A DNA stretch of 64,000 bases. It comes from JASSUD01 sp031963445 (GTDB lineage: Bacteria > Pseudomonadota > Gammaproteobacteria > Burkholderiales > Burkholderiaceae). Every line of letters begins with the position of its first letter. The first letter of the stretch is position 1. The notes under the pieces were generated by a model, which was not told the DNA's origin, searched no databases, and saw only the letters and a list, made by a program, of their open reading frames with translations. The stretch covers positions 2,108,001-2,172,000 of the forward strand of contig JASSUH010000001.1 in assembly GCA_031963445.1 (NCBI GenBank). The letters run 5' to 3'. Shown here one piece after another: positions 17,621-26,286 of the stretch. A program made the translations under genes and the position numbers.

Positions 17621-18261
17621 TATTTACCGGCAGCTAAGCGTTGATTACGCTGTTCAAGTTCCGCCAGCAAGCCATCTAAACCACGCTGCGCAATAATTCC
17701 TTTAAATTGACCGCGATAGTTAGCAATGACTGATACACCAGCAATGCTAACGTCATACACCTTCCAGCCAGCTGCTGTTTTGGTTAAACGATAGTCAAGG
17801 GTCATCGATTGCGCTTGGCCTTGGTTCACTATTTCTGTTTTCACCACAACATCATTTGCCCCTTCAGGTGTTTTTAAAGGCAAAACGCGAATTTGCTGAT
17901 CACGAATTTGTGCCACAGCACCAGAATAGGTATAAAACAACAAATCTTTAAATTGCTTAATCAGCTGTTGCCGTTGTGTGTCAGTTGCACTGCGCCAATA
18001 AGGACCGATCACAAGGCGCGTGCTCTTTTCTAAATCAGCGTGTGGAAGCACTTTCTCGTCCACTAATTTAGTAATCTTATTTAAATTGCCTTGTTGCATC
18101 GACGGATCACTTTTTACCGCCTTCATCACATCATCCGTCACCGATTTAATTAAGCCATCGGGCGTATTTACATCTACGCTTTGGGCTGCAGCTTGCCCAC
18201 TCAACGCGAAGCACATGCCAATCAATGCAAACCAACCTAGCCATCTCTGTTTTTTTTTCAT
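17620..18261 (-). CDS. mlaC: Periplasmic phospholipid carrier MlaC
   Basis: A 213-aa protein with an N-terminal signal peptide (about 1-26, FALIGMCFALSGQAAAQS). The MlaC (Ttg2D) domain shows the family pattern PHADLEKSTRLVIGPYWRSA and YDVSIAGVSVIANYRGQF. It shuttles phospholipids between MlaA in the outer membrane and MlaFEDB in the inner membrane. It overlaps mlaB by one base; a family C repeat separates it from mlaA. Confidence 0.94.
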   Translation of the reverse strand: MKKKQRWLGWFALIGMCFALSGQAAAQSVDVNTPDGLIKSVTDDVMKAVKSDPSMQQGNLNKITKLVDEKVLPHADLEKSTRLVIGPYWRSATDTQRQQLIKQFKDLLFYTYSGAVAQIRDQQIRVLPLKTPEGANDVVVKTEIVNQGQAQSMTLDYRLTKTAAGWKVYDVSIAGVSVIANYRGQFKGIIAQRGLDGLLAELEQRNQRLAAGK

Positions 18262-18287
18262 TCTTTTACCTCATAAAAAATCATTAT

Positions 18288-18408
18288 TTAAGGGAGCGTT
18301 GGATAAATCGGGAGCAAGGCATGCCGTGACTAGACCGCACATATTAGTACGGCAAGGAGGTCACCGTTGTTTATCCTGCCGCTCCGGGTTTATTCAACAC
18401 TTCCTTAA
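18288..18408. repeat. Family C palindromic repeat (C1)
   Basis: Arms TTAAGGGAGCGTTGGATAAA and TTTATTCAACACTTCCTTAA pair with a few mismatches. Inside are GGAGCAAGGCATGCC and TAGTACGGCAAGG, the latter shared with family B. It lies in the mlaA-mlaC gap. Confidence 0.85.
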
Positions 18409-18491
18409 GAGCTTATTTAAAGTCTCTCTGATATCTAATGTAAAAAAGGAAAGCATCCCACTACAGCTGCTCTGAAAAAGAGCTCATCCCA

Positions 18492-19382
18492 TCACGGGAA
18501 GCGCAAATTAGGGAAATAATTAATAGGCGGCATCATATGCGAAGGCGGCACATTCATCTGCTCCATTGATTCAGCCTTAATTCGCTTAACTTTAGCAGCT
18601 GTGCCTGGCGCAGCCGTAGATTGCGCTTGATTAGCTGCTGGGGGAGCTAACCCGTTGCCGTTGCCTTCCTCTTCGTCTTCATCATCCTCAAAACTAGCAC
18701 TTTCACCATGAATTAAATAACGCCGATGCTGCAAAAAGGCATCGCGCTCAAATGAATATTGATCAAATGAGACGTTGGACAATAGATTAGTGGCTTGCAG
18801 TAACAATGCCCGTGTATTGACAACGCGCAATACATATAAGCCATCGCGCGCGATTTGAGGATGAATATAGGAGGTTGGATCAGCTACCCGATCTATCACA
18901 AAACCCACTGTATCGCGCACGGTGCTTGGTCCAAACAAAGGTAAAACAAGATAAGGCCCAGAATGCACGCCGTAGAAACCAAGCGTGCGCCCAAAATCCT
19001 GCCGATGCTTTGGCAGATGTGCTTCGGTTGCTACATCAAACAAGCCAACTACACCAAATAATGAGTTAATCGTGATGCGCATCATATCTTCAGCGCCTGC
19101 TTTAATATTGCCTTGCAGTAAATTATTCCCCATCGTATAAAAGTCACCGATATTGGAGAAGAAATTGGTCACGCTGGCGCGCATTTTTTCTGGCAATACG
19201 CGCTTGTAAGTTTTCGCTACAGGTTTAAGCGCAACTTGATCTACCTTCTGATTAAACTTAAACACAGTGCGGTTAACGCCTTCAAATGGGTCTGCTTTTG
19301 AAGGTGTTTGGACTGTTGAGCAAGCAGCCAGAGCACAAGCTAACCCAAGCAGTGCAAAACGCAAAAGACACCACTGCTTCAT
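18492..19382 (-). CDS. mlaA: Outer-membrane lipoprotein MlaA (VacJ)
   Basis: A 296-aa lipoprotein that removes misplaced phospholipids from the outer leaflet of the outer membrane. The lipobox is LACALAAC at about 14-21 with C21 as the acylated residue. The MlaA domain is visible in DPFEGVNRTVFKFNQKVD and DFGRTLGFYGVHSGPYLVLP. The C-terminal 60 residues are low-complexity acidic and P/A-rich. It overlaps mlaD by one base (TAATG). Confidence 0.94.
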   Translation of the reverse strand: MKQWCLLRFALLGLACALAACSTVQTPSKADPFEGVNRTVFKFNQKVDQVALKPVAKTYKRVLPEKMRASVTNFFSNIGDFYTMGNNLLQGNIKAGAEDMMRITINSLFGVVGLFDVATEAHLPKHRQDFGRTLGFYGVHSGPYLVLPLFGPSTVRDTVGFVIDRVADPTSYIHPQIARDGLYVLRVVNTRALLLQATNLLSNVSFDQYSFERDAFLQHRRYLIHGESASFEDDEDEEEGNGNGLAPPAANQAQSTAAPGTAAKVKRIKAESMEQMNVPPSHMMPPINYFPNLRFP

Positions 19383-20029
19383 TACTTAGTACCCTCTTCT
19401 TTCTTTTCTTGGTTTAGCGAAGGTTGGTTCACCCCCATAGCAGACTCATGCTTTTTGTCTGCCTCGTTACTCTTTACTTTAGAGTCGAGCGCACCCTCGT
19501 TAAGCTTCTCTTGTGTATTTTTTTCAGCTGACTCAGCGTTCGCTGCAGGCGTTGTCGTCTGCTTTGCCCCGCCGGCATCGGCAGCTTTGTTGTAAAGAAA
19601 TTGACTAATTAAATTCTCCAATAGCACAGCTGACTGCGTCATCGTAATGGTACCGCCCTCTTTTAGCATCTCATCATCGCCGCCTGGATCAAGGCCGATA
19701 TATTGCTCACCCAATACGCCTGTTGTCAGAATTTTTGCGAAGGTGTCGCTAGGAAATTGATAAGGTTGATCAATACTCAGCGTGACGAGTGCTTGATAAT
19801 CTTCATTATCAAAATCGATACTTGCAACGCGCCCAACGGTGACACCTGCACTCTTCACTGGCGCACGAGGCTTAAGCCCGCCAATATTATCGAATTTCAG
19901 CTTAACTGAATAAGTAGGCTTAAAGGACAATGAACTCATATTCCCGGCTTTTAATGCAAGGAACAAGAGCGCAACAAAGCCCAACACAACAAAAAAGCCA
20001 ACCCAGCAATTAAGCGCAGTTTTTTTCAT
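19382..20029 (-). CDS. mlaD: MlaD substrate-binding (MCE) protein
   Basis: A 215-aa inner-membrane-anchored MCE protein. I chose ATG 20029 (MKKTALNCWVGFFVVLGF), the usual family start. One membrane helix at about 8-28 is followed by the MCE domain (FDNIGGLKPRAPVKSAGVTV) and a long charged tail of A, E and K rich sequence that differs from compact homologues. It forms the periplasmic hexameric ring on MlaFE. Repeat A3 now separates it from mlaE. Confidence 0.93.
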   Translation of the reverse strand: MKKTALNCWVGFFVVLGFVALLFLALKAGNMSSLSFKPTYSVKLKFDNIGGLKPRAPVKSAGVTVGRVASIDFDNEDYQALVTLSIDQPYQFPSDTFAKILTTGVLGEQYIGLDPGGDDEMLKEGGTITMTQSAVLLENLISQFLYNKAADAGGAKQTTTPAANAESAEKNTQEKLNEGALDSKVKSNEADKKHESAMGVNQPSLNQEKKEEGTK

Positions 20030-20127
20030 TCGTTTCTCAATCATTAAAAAAGTCTGTCTCACCCCATGACGGAAATGCTGAGGCAGACGATATACTCGTA
20101 CATCAAAGGGATCTTGAGCAAATTCTC

Positions 20128-20294
20128 AGAACCTGTTCATAATCTCCAGAAATTACCCTTAAGGCCGTCATGTTGGGGTTCCTTCGTCACCCCAACCTAT
20201 GGATTCTTTGGCATTTTTCATAGGTTGGGGTTCCGCATTTAATTAAATGCGGAACCCCAACACAACCCACTTTAAAAGATTATGAACAGGCTCT
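20128..20294. repeat. Family A palindromic repeat (A3), complete
   Basis: A 167-bp palindrome from AGAACCTGTTCATAATCTCC to GATTATGAACAGGCTCT. It has two inverted copies of the ACCCCAACCTA core; one arm carries the GCATTTAATTAAATGC module. It lies in the mlaE-mlaD gap, 6 bp after the mlaE stop. Confidence 0.92.
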
Positions 20295-20300
20295 TAGGGA

Positions 20301-21092
20301 CTACTTGCTGAACATGAGGGCAGTCAGTAAAAAATCCAGACCCAACACAACCAGCGAAGCAAAAACAACGGTACGAGTTGTTGCGCGGGATACGCCTTCT
20401 GGAGTTGGTTTCGCAATATAGCCTTGGTACAGCGCTGTAAAAGTCACAGCGAAACCAAACACTAAACTTTTCAGCACACCGTTTCCGATGTCATGCCAAA
20501 CATCTACCCCAGCTTGCATCTGTGACCAAAATGCGCCTGCATCTACGCCGATCAGGCCCACTCCAACAAAATAGCCGCCGAGGATACCCACCGCACTAAA
20601 CAGCGCCGTCAAAATCGGCAGCGCCACGACGCCTGCCCAAAAGCGCGGCGCCAACACTACCTTGACCGGGTCGACTGCCATCATTTCCATTGCACTAAGC
20701 TGCTCGCCAGCTTTCATCAGCCCAATTTCAGCGGTCAGTGAGGTACCAGCACGTCCAGCAAACAACAATGCGGTTATCACCGGCCCAAGTTCGCGCACCA
20801 GTGACAGTGCAACCATCAGCCCTAGTGCCTGCTCCGAACCGTAGCGACTTAAGGTGTAATAGCCTTGTAAACCCAATACAAAGCCAACAAAAAGCCCTGA
20901 TACAGTAATAATGATGAGCGAATAATTACCGACGAAATGAAGCTGCTTTAACACCAGCTGCCCGCGCCGCGTTAGCACACCGATTTCGCGCAGTAAGCGT
21001 ACAAATAGCTGAACGCCCTCACCCAAATGGCTCAGTACACCGAGCACCGCGCCTCCTAATGCATCAAGCATAGCTAGCATCGCTTTCATCAA
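20301..21092 (-). CDS. mlaE: Phospholipid ABC transporter permease MlaE
   Basis: A 263-aa MlaE-family permease with five or six hydrophobic segments and the characteristic cytoplasmic motif LVRELGPVITALLFAGRAGT and the following EIGLMKAGEQLSAMEMM. It overlaps mlaF by four bases, so the pair is translated together. It forms the membrane channel of MlaFEDB. Confidence 0.95.
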   Translation of the reverse strand: MMKAMLAMLDALGGAVLGVLSHLGEGVQLFVRLLREIGVLTRRGQLVLKQLHFVGNYSLIIITVSGLFVGFVLGLQGYYTLSRYGSEQALGLMVALSLVRELGPVITALLFAGRAGTSLTAEIGLMKAGEQLSAMEMMAVDPVKVVLAPRFWAGVVALPILTALFSAVGILGGYFVGVGLIGVDAGAFWSQMQAGVDVWHDIGNGVLKSLVFGFAVTFTALYQGYIAKPTPEGVSRATTRTVVFASLVVLGLDFLLTALMFSK

Positions 21093-21916
21093 CGGTCTCC
21101 TACCTGCTCATGCAAGCCAAAATCATCCGCCAAAGGCGCCCCTCTATAATGAAAACGAAATGGCCCATCTGGTGCTGCTTCGATAAATTGACGCACGCTT
21201 GGATCCTGCGAGGCGCGCAACTCGTCGGGCGTACCTGCCGCGAGGACACCACCATTCGCAATGAAATAAATCTTGTCAGCAATCGCAAAAGACTCGGGCA
21301 CATCGTGGGTCACGATAATGGAGGTTGCGCCCAGTGCATCGTTAAGTCTGCGGATTAAGTTTGCAATGATACCAAGTGAGATCGGGTCAAGCCCGGCAAA
21401 AGGCTCATCGTAGAGAAGTAAGGTAGGGTCAAGTGCAATCGCGCGTGCTAGCGCAACACGGCGTGCCATCCCCCCAGAAATTTCAGCAGGCAGAAGATCG
21501 CGCGCGCCACGCAAGCCTACTGCATTGAGCTTCATCATAATCAGATCGCGCAACAATGCTTCGGGAAGGTCGAGATGCTCACGCAACGGAAAGGCAACGT
21601 TCTCGAAAACCGACATATCGGTAAAAAGCGCACCAAACTGAAATAGCATGCCCATTTTACGGCGTAGCGCGTAAAGCTCGGCCTCTGTGGCGGTGGCTAT
21701 ATCAACCCCTTCAAATAGCACTTGCCCACTTTGTGGGCGTACTAGACCGGCAATAAGCCGCAAAATAGTGGTTTTACCGCAGCCAGAGCCACCCATCACA
21801 GCGACAACTTGTCCGCGCCGAAAATGCATATTCAGACCAGATAAGACGGGTTGCTCGCCATATCCGAAGGTGATGTCACGCAGCTCTAACAGGGTATCAG
21901 AATGAGTATTGGGCAC
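21089..21916 (-). CDS. mlaF: Phospholipid ABC transporter ATPase MlaF
   Basis: A 275-aa ATPase powering phospholipid transport. Motifs are GGSGCGKTT (Walker A), ISGGMARRVALARAIALDP (signature) and LLYDEPFAGLDP (Walker B). The C-terminal tail after about residue 245 is an extension that in this family contacts partner subunits. It leads the operon mlaF-E-D-A-C-B, which is intact in gene order but carries repeats at two junctions and another at its 3' end. Confidence 0.95.
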   Translation of the reverse strand: MPNTHSDTLLELRDITFGYGEQPVLSGLNMHFRRGQVVAVMGGSGCGKTTILRLIAGLVRPQSGQVLFEGVDIATATEAELYALRRKMGMLFQFGALFTDMSVFENVAFPLREHLDLPEALLRDLIMMKLNAVGLRGARDLLPAEISGGMARRVALARAIALDPTLLLYDEPFAGLDPISLGIIANLIRRLNDALGATSIIVTHDVPESFAIADKIYFIANGGVLAAGTPDELRASQDPSVRQFIEAAPDGPFRFHYRGAPLADDFGLHEQVGDR

Positions 21917-22028
21917 AAAAAGATAACGATTCGATAATTGTCAAAGCGTCGATTATAGGGCTGAATTGAAGAGGATGCTTTATTAGGATGCGCAGCACAC
22001 CATTAAGCTAGTAGAAATTTAAGACGGT

Positions 22029-22185
22029 ATCTGTTCAGGATTTCTAAGCGGAAGGCGCTGAGAGGTGCTTGGTCGGCATGTTGGGGTTCCTTCGTCACCC
22101 CAACCTATGAAAAGGCCAAAAATGTAGGTTGGGGTGACGAAGGAACCCCAACACAACCCACTTTTGAAGATTTTGAACAGGCTCT
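22029..22185. repeat. Family A palindromic repeat (A4)
   Basis: The core CCTTCGTCACCCCAACCTA and its inverted copy are complete. The right terminus GAACAGGCTCT is intact; the left terminus (ATCTGTTCAGGATTT) is degenerate. It lies just downstream of the LuxR-type regulator gene. Confidence 0.85.
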
Positions 22186-22196
22186 TATGCTATCGC

Positions 22197-22877
22197 TTAT
22201 TCCACCCTTGCTAAATTAGCTTCGATGTATTTAAACGCATCAATCAGTTCTTCGCCACTACGTACGCCAAGTTTACGCATCGCGCTTTGTTTTTGGGTGT
22301 GAATGGTTTTAACACTACGTTTTGTATGGCTGGCAATTTCGCTCACATTCATGCCTTTTTCAAAGAGCCTAATAACCTCTATTTCACGCGGTGTTAATTC
22401 TTTGCCAGACAATTGTTGCCGAGCACTACCCACGAACATATGCTGAACTAAAAGCTTCGTAGTAGCTGGGTCAACGTAACGGCCACCTTTGCCTATTTCG
22501 TCAATCGCATAAGGCAGTTGGGCTAAACCTATTGATGTGTCAATAAAACCGCAGCAGCCTGCCGCCAAAATTCTCGAAATGATAGTGGGGTCGGTATGTT
22601 GCGCCAGGACGATAACTTTCGTATGCGGATACAAACCTACCAATTTTTCAAGCTGTGGCAAGTTTGCATAAGTTAAGCCTTCATCATGATGCAAACCATA
22701 CACCAACACATCGCAGCGTGTATTTTTAAGCTTGGCAGCAAGCTCTTCTTCGGCAGTAGCCGTCGCTACAATTTCCCAGTTGTCACGCCCTTCTAACGCT
22801 TTTTCGATGGCCACTAGCACCAGCGGATATTCATCCGCTACCACAATCTGAACTGCTTGGAAATATTGATTAAACAT
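22197..22877 (-). CDS. RcsB-like LuxR-family regulator with degenerate receiver
   Basis: A 226-aa protein with a receiver-like N-terminal domain (1-130) and a LuxR helix-turn-helix (about 155-215, LTPREIEVIRLFEKGMNVSE and SVKTIHTQKQSAMRKLGV), closest in pattern to RcsB. The acidic pair survives (VVADEYP), but the phosphoacceptor position reads DVLVYGLHH where RcsB-type proteins have DVLITDLSM, so the aspartate is glycine. The conserved lysine position reads GFIDTS. Phosphorylation is therefore unlikely in the usual way. It is monocistronic and sits upstream of two membrane-hairpin genes, but a regulatory link is only a guess. Confidence 0.82.
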   Translation of the reverse strand: MFNQYFQAVQIVVADEYPLVLVAIEKALEGRDNWEIVATATAEEELAAKLKNTRCDVLVYGLHHDEGLTYANLPQLEKLVGLYPHTKVIVLAQHTDPTIISRILAAGCCGFIDTSIGLAQLPYAIDEIGKGGRYVDPATTKLLVQHMFVGSARQQLSGKELTPREIEVIRLFEKGMNVSEIASHTKRSVKTIHTQKQSAMRKLGVRSGEELIDAFKYIEANLARVE

Positions 22878-23145
22878 CGTTCGCTTCGCCGCTTTTGTAA
22901 GTGTTTTTATAGTGCAACGCCAATCTGTTTAGGTGCTGCAGCCGTCTCTAGAAGAAAAGAATGCTATGCCTAGAATTTTCTTTTTATTTGACAAATGAAT
23001 ACGATTAGGGGTTTCCCTAAAAGGGATGAGAAAAATTTAAAAGGGGATTAAGAAAATGGGAATACTGAGTGAATAGCTGCTTGCACGTATATACCTTCTC
23101 TCATAAAGATCGGTGCTGCAACTAACATTAGTTTCCGCGAGAAAT

Positions 23146-23901
23146 TTACGACTGCAATTTCAACTTGATATTGTTCAGCGCTTTTATCAGTATCGCTGTA
23201 AAGAAGCCGATTAGCATCATTACGCTAAGCGAAGCGCCTACCATGTTAGCCGCACAGACTGCAGCGGCAACTACAATTGCCATCATTCCACCTATGAAAT
23301 CAAGCCGGCTTTTTGGCGTTTTTACCTGATCCTTTGCGCGCTTAGTCCTTTCCACGAAAAAACTAAAGTTATCCTTCATGCGTCTATGCACGTCACTCGC
23401 AGATTCTGAGACTGTTGCTGCGCTCCTTGCAGCAACTTTACTCACTATTCTATCCACCTGACTCTTAAATTCTGAGACTGCTGCTGGTTCCTCTGCAGCA
23501 GTTCCACTCAATGCTCTATGCACATCATTCTTAGATTCTGAGACTGTAGCTGGTGCCTTTTCAGCAGTTCCACTAAATGTTCTAAGGTGTGATTCATTAG
23601 GCTGAAAAGTAAAATGGCTATTCGCTGAAACAAAGGAAGATCGAGGAGAGTCTATTTCATCAGCGTCCTCACGGACCTGATTATTTTCATCAACCCCACC
23701 CACATTTCTACGCCGTATTCCAGACGGAATAGAATCCTGTGATGAACCAACTTCAGGCGAGTAAATAACCTCTGTATTTAGATTTAGATTTAACTTATCT
23801 AACCCAGCTGACTTATTTAAATCATCAATAAATCTACTAGCAGCACACTGATTAGGTGAGAATGAAGAGCGGGGTGAAACTCGAGTAATAGGATCGCTCA
23901 T
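23146..23901 (-). CDS. Unknown protein with tandem repeats and C-terminal membrane hairpin
   Basis: I chose ATG 23901 (MSDPITRVSPRSSF); an in-frame TTG upstream is possible. The 251-aa product has a Ser/Asn-rich N-terminus without signal peptide, then three 22-residue tandem repeats at about 109-174 with ATVSES-type motifs and VHR, then a basic linker, and two hydrophobic helices (about 203-222 and 224-240) joined by a short turn. The helix pair resembles that of the protein at 24162. A hydrophobic hairpin on a Ser-rich N-terminus recalls secreted membrane-inserting effectors of intracellular bacteria, but no function is established. I do not recognise a family. Confidence 0.65.
   Translation of the reverse strand: MSDPITRVSPRSSFSPNQCAASRFIDDLNKSAGLDKLNLNLNTEVIYSPEVGSSQDSIPSGIRRRNVGGVDENNQVREDADEIDSPRSSFVSANSHFTFQPNESHLRTFSGTAEKAPATVSESKNDVHRALSGTAAEEPAAVSEFKSQVDRIVSKVAARSAATVSESASDVHRRMKDNFSFFVERTKRAKDQVKTPKSRLDFIGGMMAIVVAAAVCAANMVGASLSVMMLIGFFTAILIKALNNIKLKLQS
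23380..23577 (-). repeat. Three 66-bp in-frame tandem repeats
   Basis: The motif ATTCTGAGACTG recurs at about 23403, 23469 and 23535, exactly 66 bp apart, encoding three 22-residue units of the protein above. Copies differ at several positions, so the array is not fresh. Confidence 0.8.
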
Positions 23902-24029
23902 AATGTTTTTTAACGCTTTTAAAATTAATCGTTGCAATCAATTAAATTCTTTTGCCAAATCTAACAGAAAGGCGGTGTATTGATCCAGGGTCGATTACCC
24001 ATTTTTACTCATGCTTATTGACTAAATTT

Positions 24030-24092
24030 TCAAGCGGCTACTCTGCGTACCGTTTCAGCCAGCATTTGTGCATGTTCCGAAGCCGCTGCTGC
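24030..24092 (-). pseudogene. Relic resembling the 3' end of glmM
   Basis: On the minus strand, 20 codons ending in TGA at 24030-24032 read SEHAQMLAETVRRVAA. The true GlmM C-terminus 900 bp away reads FEHAHALAETVRRVAA. Several of the matching codons differ at synonymous positions, so this is an old or foreign copy rather than a recent duplication. Nothing upstream in this frame continues the match. Confidence 0.55.
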
Positions 24093-24161
24093 ACTTATAT
24101 GCGCCTGCCTGATCTCTTGCTTCTCATTTTCCGTTTCCTAAAATACGGGTTTCTCAGCAAA

Positions 24162-24695
24162 TTAAGCTATCGTGCAGGAAGGATGGAATGCTTTGCTTGC
24201 AGTATGACTGTTACCGGGAAGGGGGAATGGGAAACTGATACTTTGCTCCCTACGCAAAAAAATAAAATCGCGCATCAGCTTTGCCAATAAGGCTGTACTA
24301 AAAGCAACCAACACTAACACAGCAAGTGGAGCGCATAATATTTTGGCCACTACGCTTCCTCCTACGACCGCTATAGCACCACTTATTAAAGCAGCCCGAT
24401 TGAGCGGTTGCACATGAGGCATACTAAGTAAATCATAGTCCTCTATATCGCTTTTTCCTGCGCAGTAATTCGGATTAAACACACTATTCAGGCTAAGCAA
24501 TACATCTCTTAGTGTTAGAGCTAATACTGAATCTCTCTCTACGTCAAGTCTATCTAACCCGAGCGCTTCTAAAACTCGAGCAATTAACGGCTCCTCTTCT
24601 CCGCAAGGCTCGCCATCACTGAGCTCAAACTCATCTTCTAGGTGAAAAATAGCAGGCTTGCATGTAAGCGAAGGAGATTGGATAGCAACTTCCAT
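24162..24695 (-). CDS. Unknown protein with C-terminal membrane hairpin
   Basis: Start at ATG about 24695 (MEVAIQSPSLTCKPAIF); an upstream in-frame TTG at 24713 has GAAGG nearby. The roughly 177-aa product is acidic in its N-terminal half (DEFELSDGEPCGEEEP) and has two adjacent hydrophobic helices at about 101-120 and 122-140, then a short basic tail. The helix pair (AVLVLVAFSTALLAKLMRD) aligns with that of the gene at 23146 (SVMMLIGFFTAILIKALNN). Both genes share the upstream pattern KALNIM or KALKNIM just before the ATG. Likely paralogues; function unknown. Confidence 0.6.
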   Translation of the reverse strand: MEVAIQSPSLTCKPAIFHLEDEFELSDGEPCGEEEPLIARVLEALGLDRLDVERDSVLALTLRDVLLSLNSVFNPNYCAGKSDIEDYDLLSMPHVQPLNRAALISGAIAVVGGSVVAKILCAPLAVLVLVAFSTALLAKLMRDFIFLRREQSISFPFPLPGNSHTASKAFHPSCTIA

Positions 24696-24823
24696 AATAT
24701 TTAGTGCCTTCAAAATTTTTCAAATCTTTTATTCAACATTTAGACCAAAGCATGAGGCGCTTTTATACAGTTAAAGGCTTATTTTGTACAAATTTAATTC
24801 TCTAAATTCTTAAAGGCCTGTTC

Positions 24824-24892
24824 AAAATCTCCAGAAATCACCCTTAAGACCGCAATGTTGGGGTTCCTTCGTCACCCCAACCTACAATTTTT
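24824..24892. repeat. Family A palindromic repeat (A5), left half only
   Basis: Begins AGGCCTGTTCAAAATCTCC, contains one CCTTCGTCACCCCAACCTA core, then stops. It lies between glmM and the hairpin gene at 24162. Confidence 0.8.
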
Positions 24893-24916
24893 CCCCTCAT
24901 CCTAGGCGACTATTTT

Positions 24917-26275
24917 TTAAGCTGCAACTCGCCGCACCGTTTCAGCAAGCGCATGCGCATGCTCGAAAGCCTTAGCCGCATCAGCGGCTTCCACCATGAC
25001 GCGCAACACAGGTTCTGTACCAGAGGCGCGGATTAATACTCGTCCATTGTTAGCCAGGGCACGCTCAGTCGTAGTAATTGCCTCGCTTAGCGCTTGGTTA
25101 TCGTGCCAATTGAAATGGGCGTGAATAGGCACGCTAATAAGTTCTTGTGGATAGAGCTGTAAACCACCTAACAAGGCTTGCAAGTTTTTGCCGCTGCGGC
25201 GCAACGCCGCAAGCACTAGCAAAGCGGCGACGATACCATCGCCAGTGGTGTGGCGATCTAACGATAGAATATGGCCTGACCCCTCTGCCCCGAGCTGCCA
25301 GCCGCGTATTCTCAGTTGCTCAAGAACATAACGATCTCCTACTGCTGCTCGCACAAAAGGAACGTTTAAGCGTTGTAGAGCGACTTCAACAGCATAGTTC
25401 GTCATCAGCGTACCTACTGCGCCGGCGACTTTGCCTTCGGTCGCTAGACGATCGACAACTAGCATATAGAGAAGCTCATCGCCATTGTATAAGCGCCCTG
25501 CTGCATCGACGAGTTGCAAACGGTCAGCATCGCCATCTAACGCAATACCAAAATCTGCGCGATTATCCCGTACGGTTTTAATCAGTGCTTGCGGTGCCAT
25601 TGCGCCGACTTGATCATTAATATTGAAGCCATTGGGTTGCACGCCGATCGAAATGACCTCAGCACCCAATTCATGAAATACATGCGGAGCAATATGATAA
25701 GCAGCACCATGCGCACAGTCGACGACGAGTTTGATCCCTCGTAAATCAAATTGAGCGGGGAAAGTGCTTTTGCAAAACTCGATATAACGCCCTGCTGCAT
25801 CATTGAGTCGGTGGGCTTTGCCAAGCTTTTCAGAAGAGGCACAGACCAGAGGTTCCTCTAAATAAGCTTCGATACGCTGTTCAATATCATCGGCAAGTTT
25901 ATTGCCAGCCGCAGAAAAGAATTTAATGCCGTTATCTTGATAAGGGTTATGCGACGCGCTAATCACTACCCCACCCATCAAACGCAAAGCGCGGGTTAAA
26001 TAAGCAATGCCAGGGGTAGGCATTGGGCCCGCTAACATCACATCCACACCCGCAGCAGAAAAACCAGCTTCGAGTGCAGCTTCAAGCATATAGCCAGACA
26101 CACGCGTGTCTTTGCCGATTAACACCATAGGTCGCGCTTCAGTCTGCCGCCAATAATCTGTATTAGCGAGCACCTTACCTGCTGCATAACCTAAGCGCAA
26201 CATAAAATCCGGCGTAATCGGCGCTTGACCAACTCTACCGCGAATACCATCGGTGCCGAAATAACGACGAGTCAT
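24917..26275 (-). CDS. glmM: Phosphoglucosamine mutase GlmM
   Basis: A 452-aa enzyme converting glucosamine-6-phosphate to glucosamine-1-phosphate for UDP-GlcNAc synthesis. I placed the start at ATG 26275 (MTRRYFGTDGIRG). The phosphoserine is S108 in VISASHNPYQDNG; the metal loop is ALDGDADR; the phosphate loop is RASGTEPVLRVM. It lies 11 bp after folP in the conserved ftsH-folP-glmM order. Confidence 0.97.
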   Translation of the reverse strand: MTRRYFGTDGIRGRVGQAPITPDFMLRLGYAAGKVLANTDYWRQTEARPMVLIGKDTRVSGYMLEAALEAGFSAAGVDVMLAGPMPTPGIAYLTRALRLMGGVVISASHNPYQDNGIKFFSAAGNKLADDIEQRIEAYLEEPLVCASSEKLGKAHRLNDAAGRYIEFCKSTFPAQFDLRGIKLVVDCAHGAAYHIAPHVFHELGAEVISIGVQPNGFNINDQVGAMAPQALIKTVRDNRADFGIALDGDADRLQLVDAAGRLYNGDELLYMLVVDRLATEGKVAGAVGTLMTNYAVEVALQRLNVPFVRAAVGDRYVLEQLRIRGWQLGAEGSGHILSLDRHTTGDGIVAALLVLAALRRSGKNLQALLGGLQLYPQELISVPIHAHFNWHDNQALSEAITTTERALANNGRVLIRASGTEPVLRVMVEAADAAKAFEHAHALAETVRRVAA

Positions 26276-26286
26276 AATATATTTTT

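Noticed and set aside
23952..24290. A 112-codon plus-strand frame
   Set aside because: It is antisense to the glmM-like relic and the hairpin gene end, with no supporting features.
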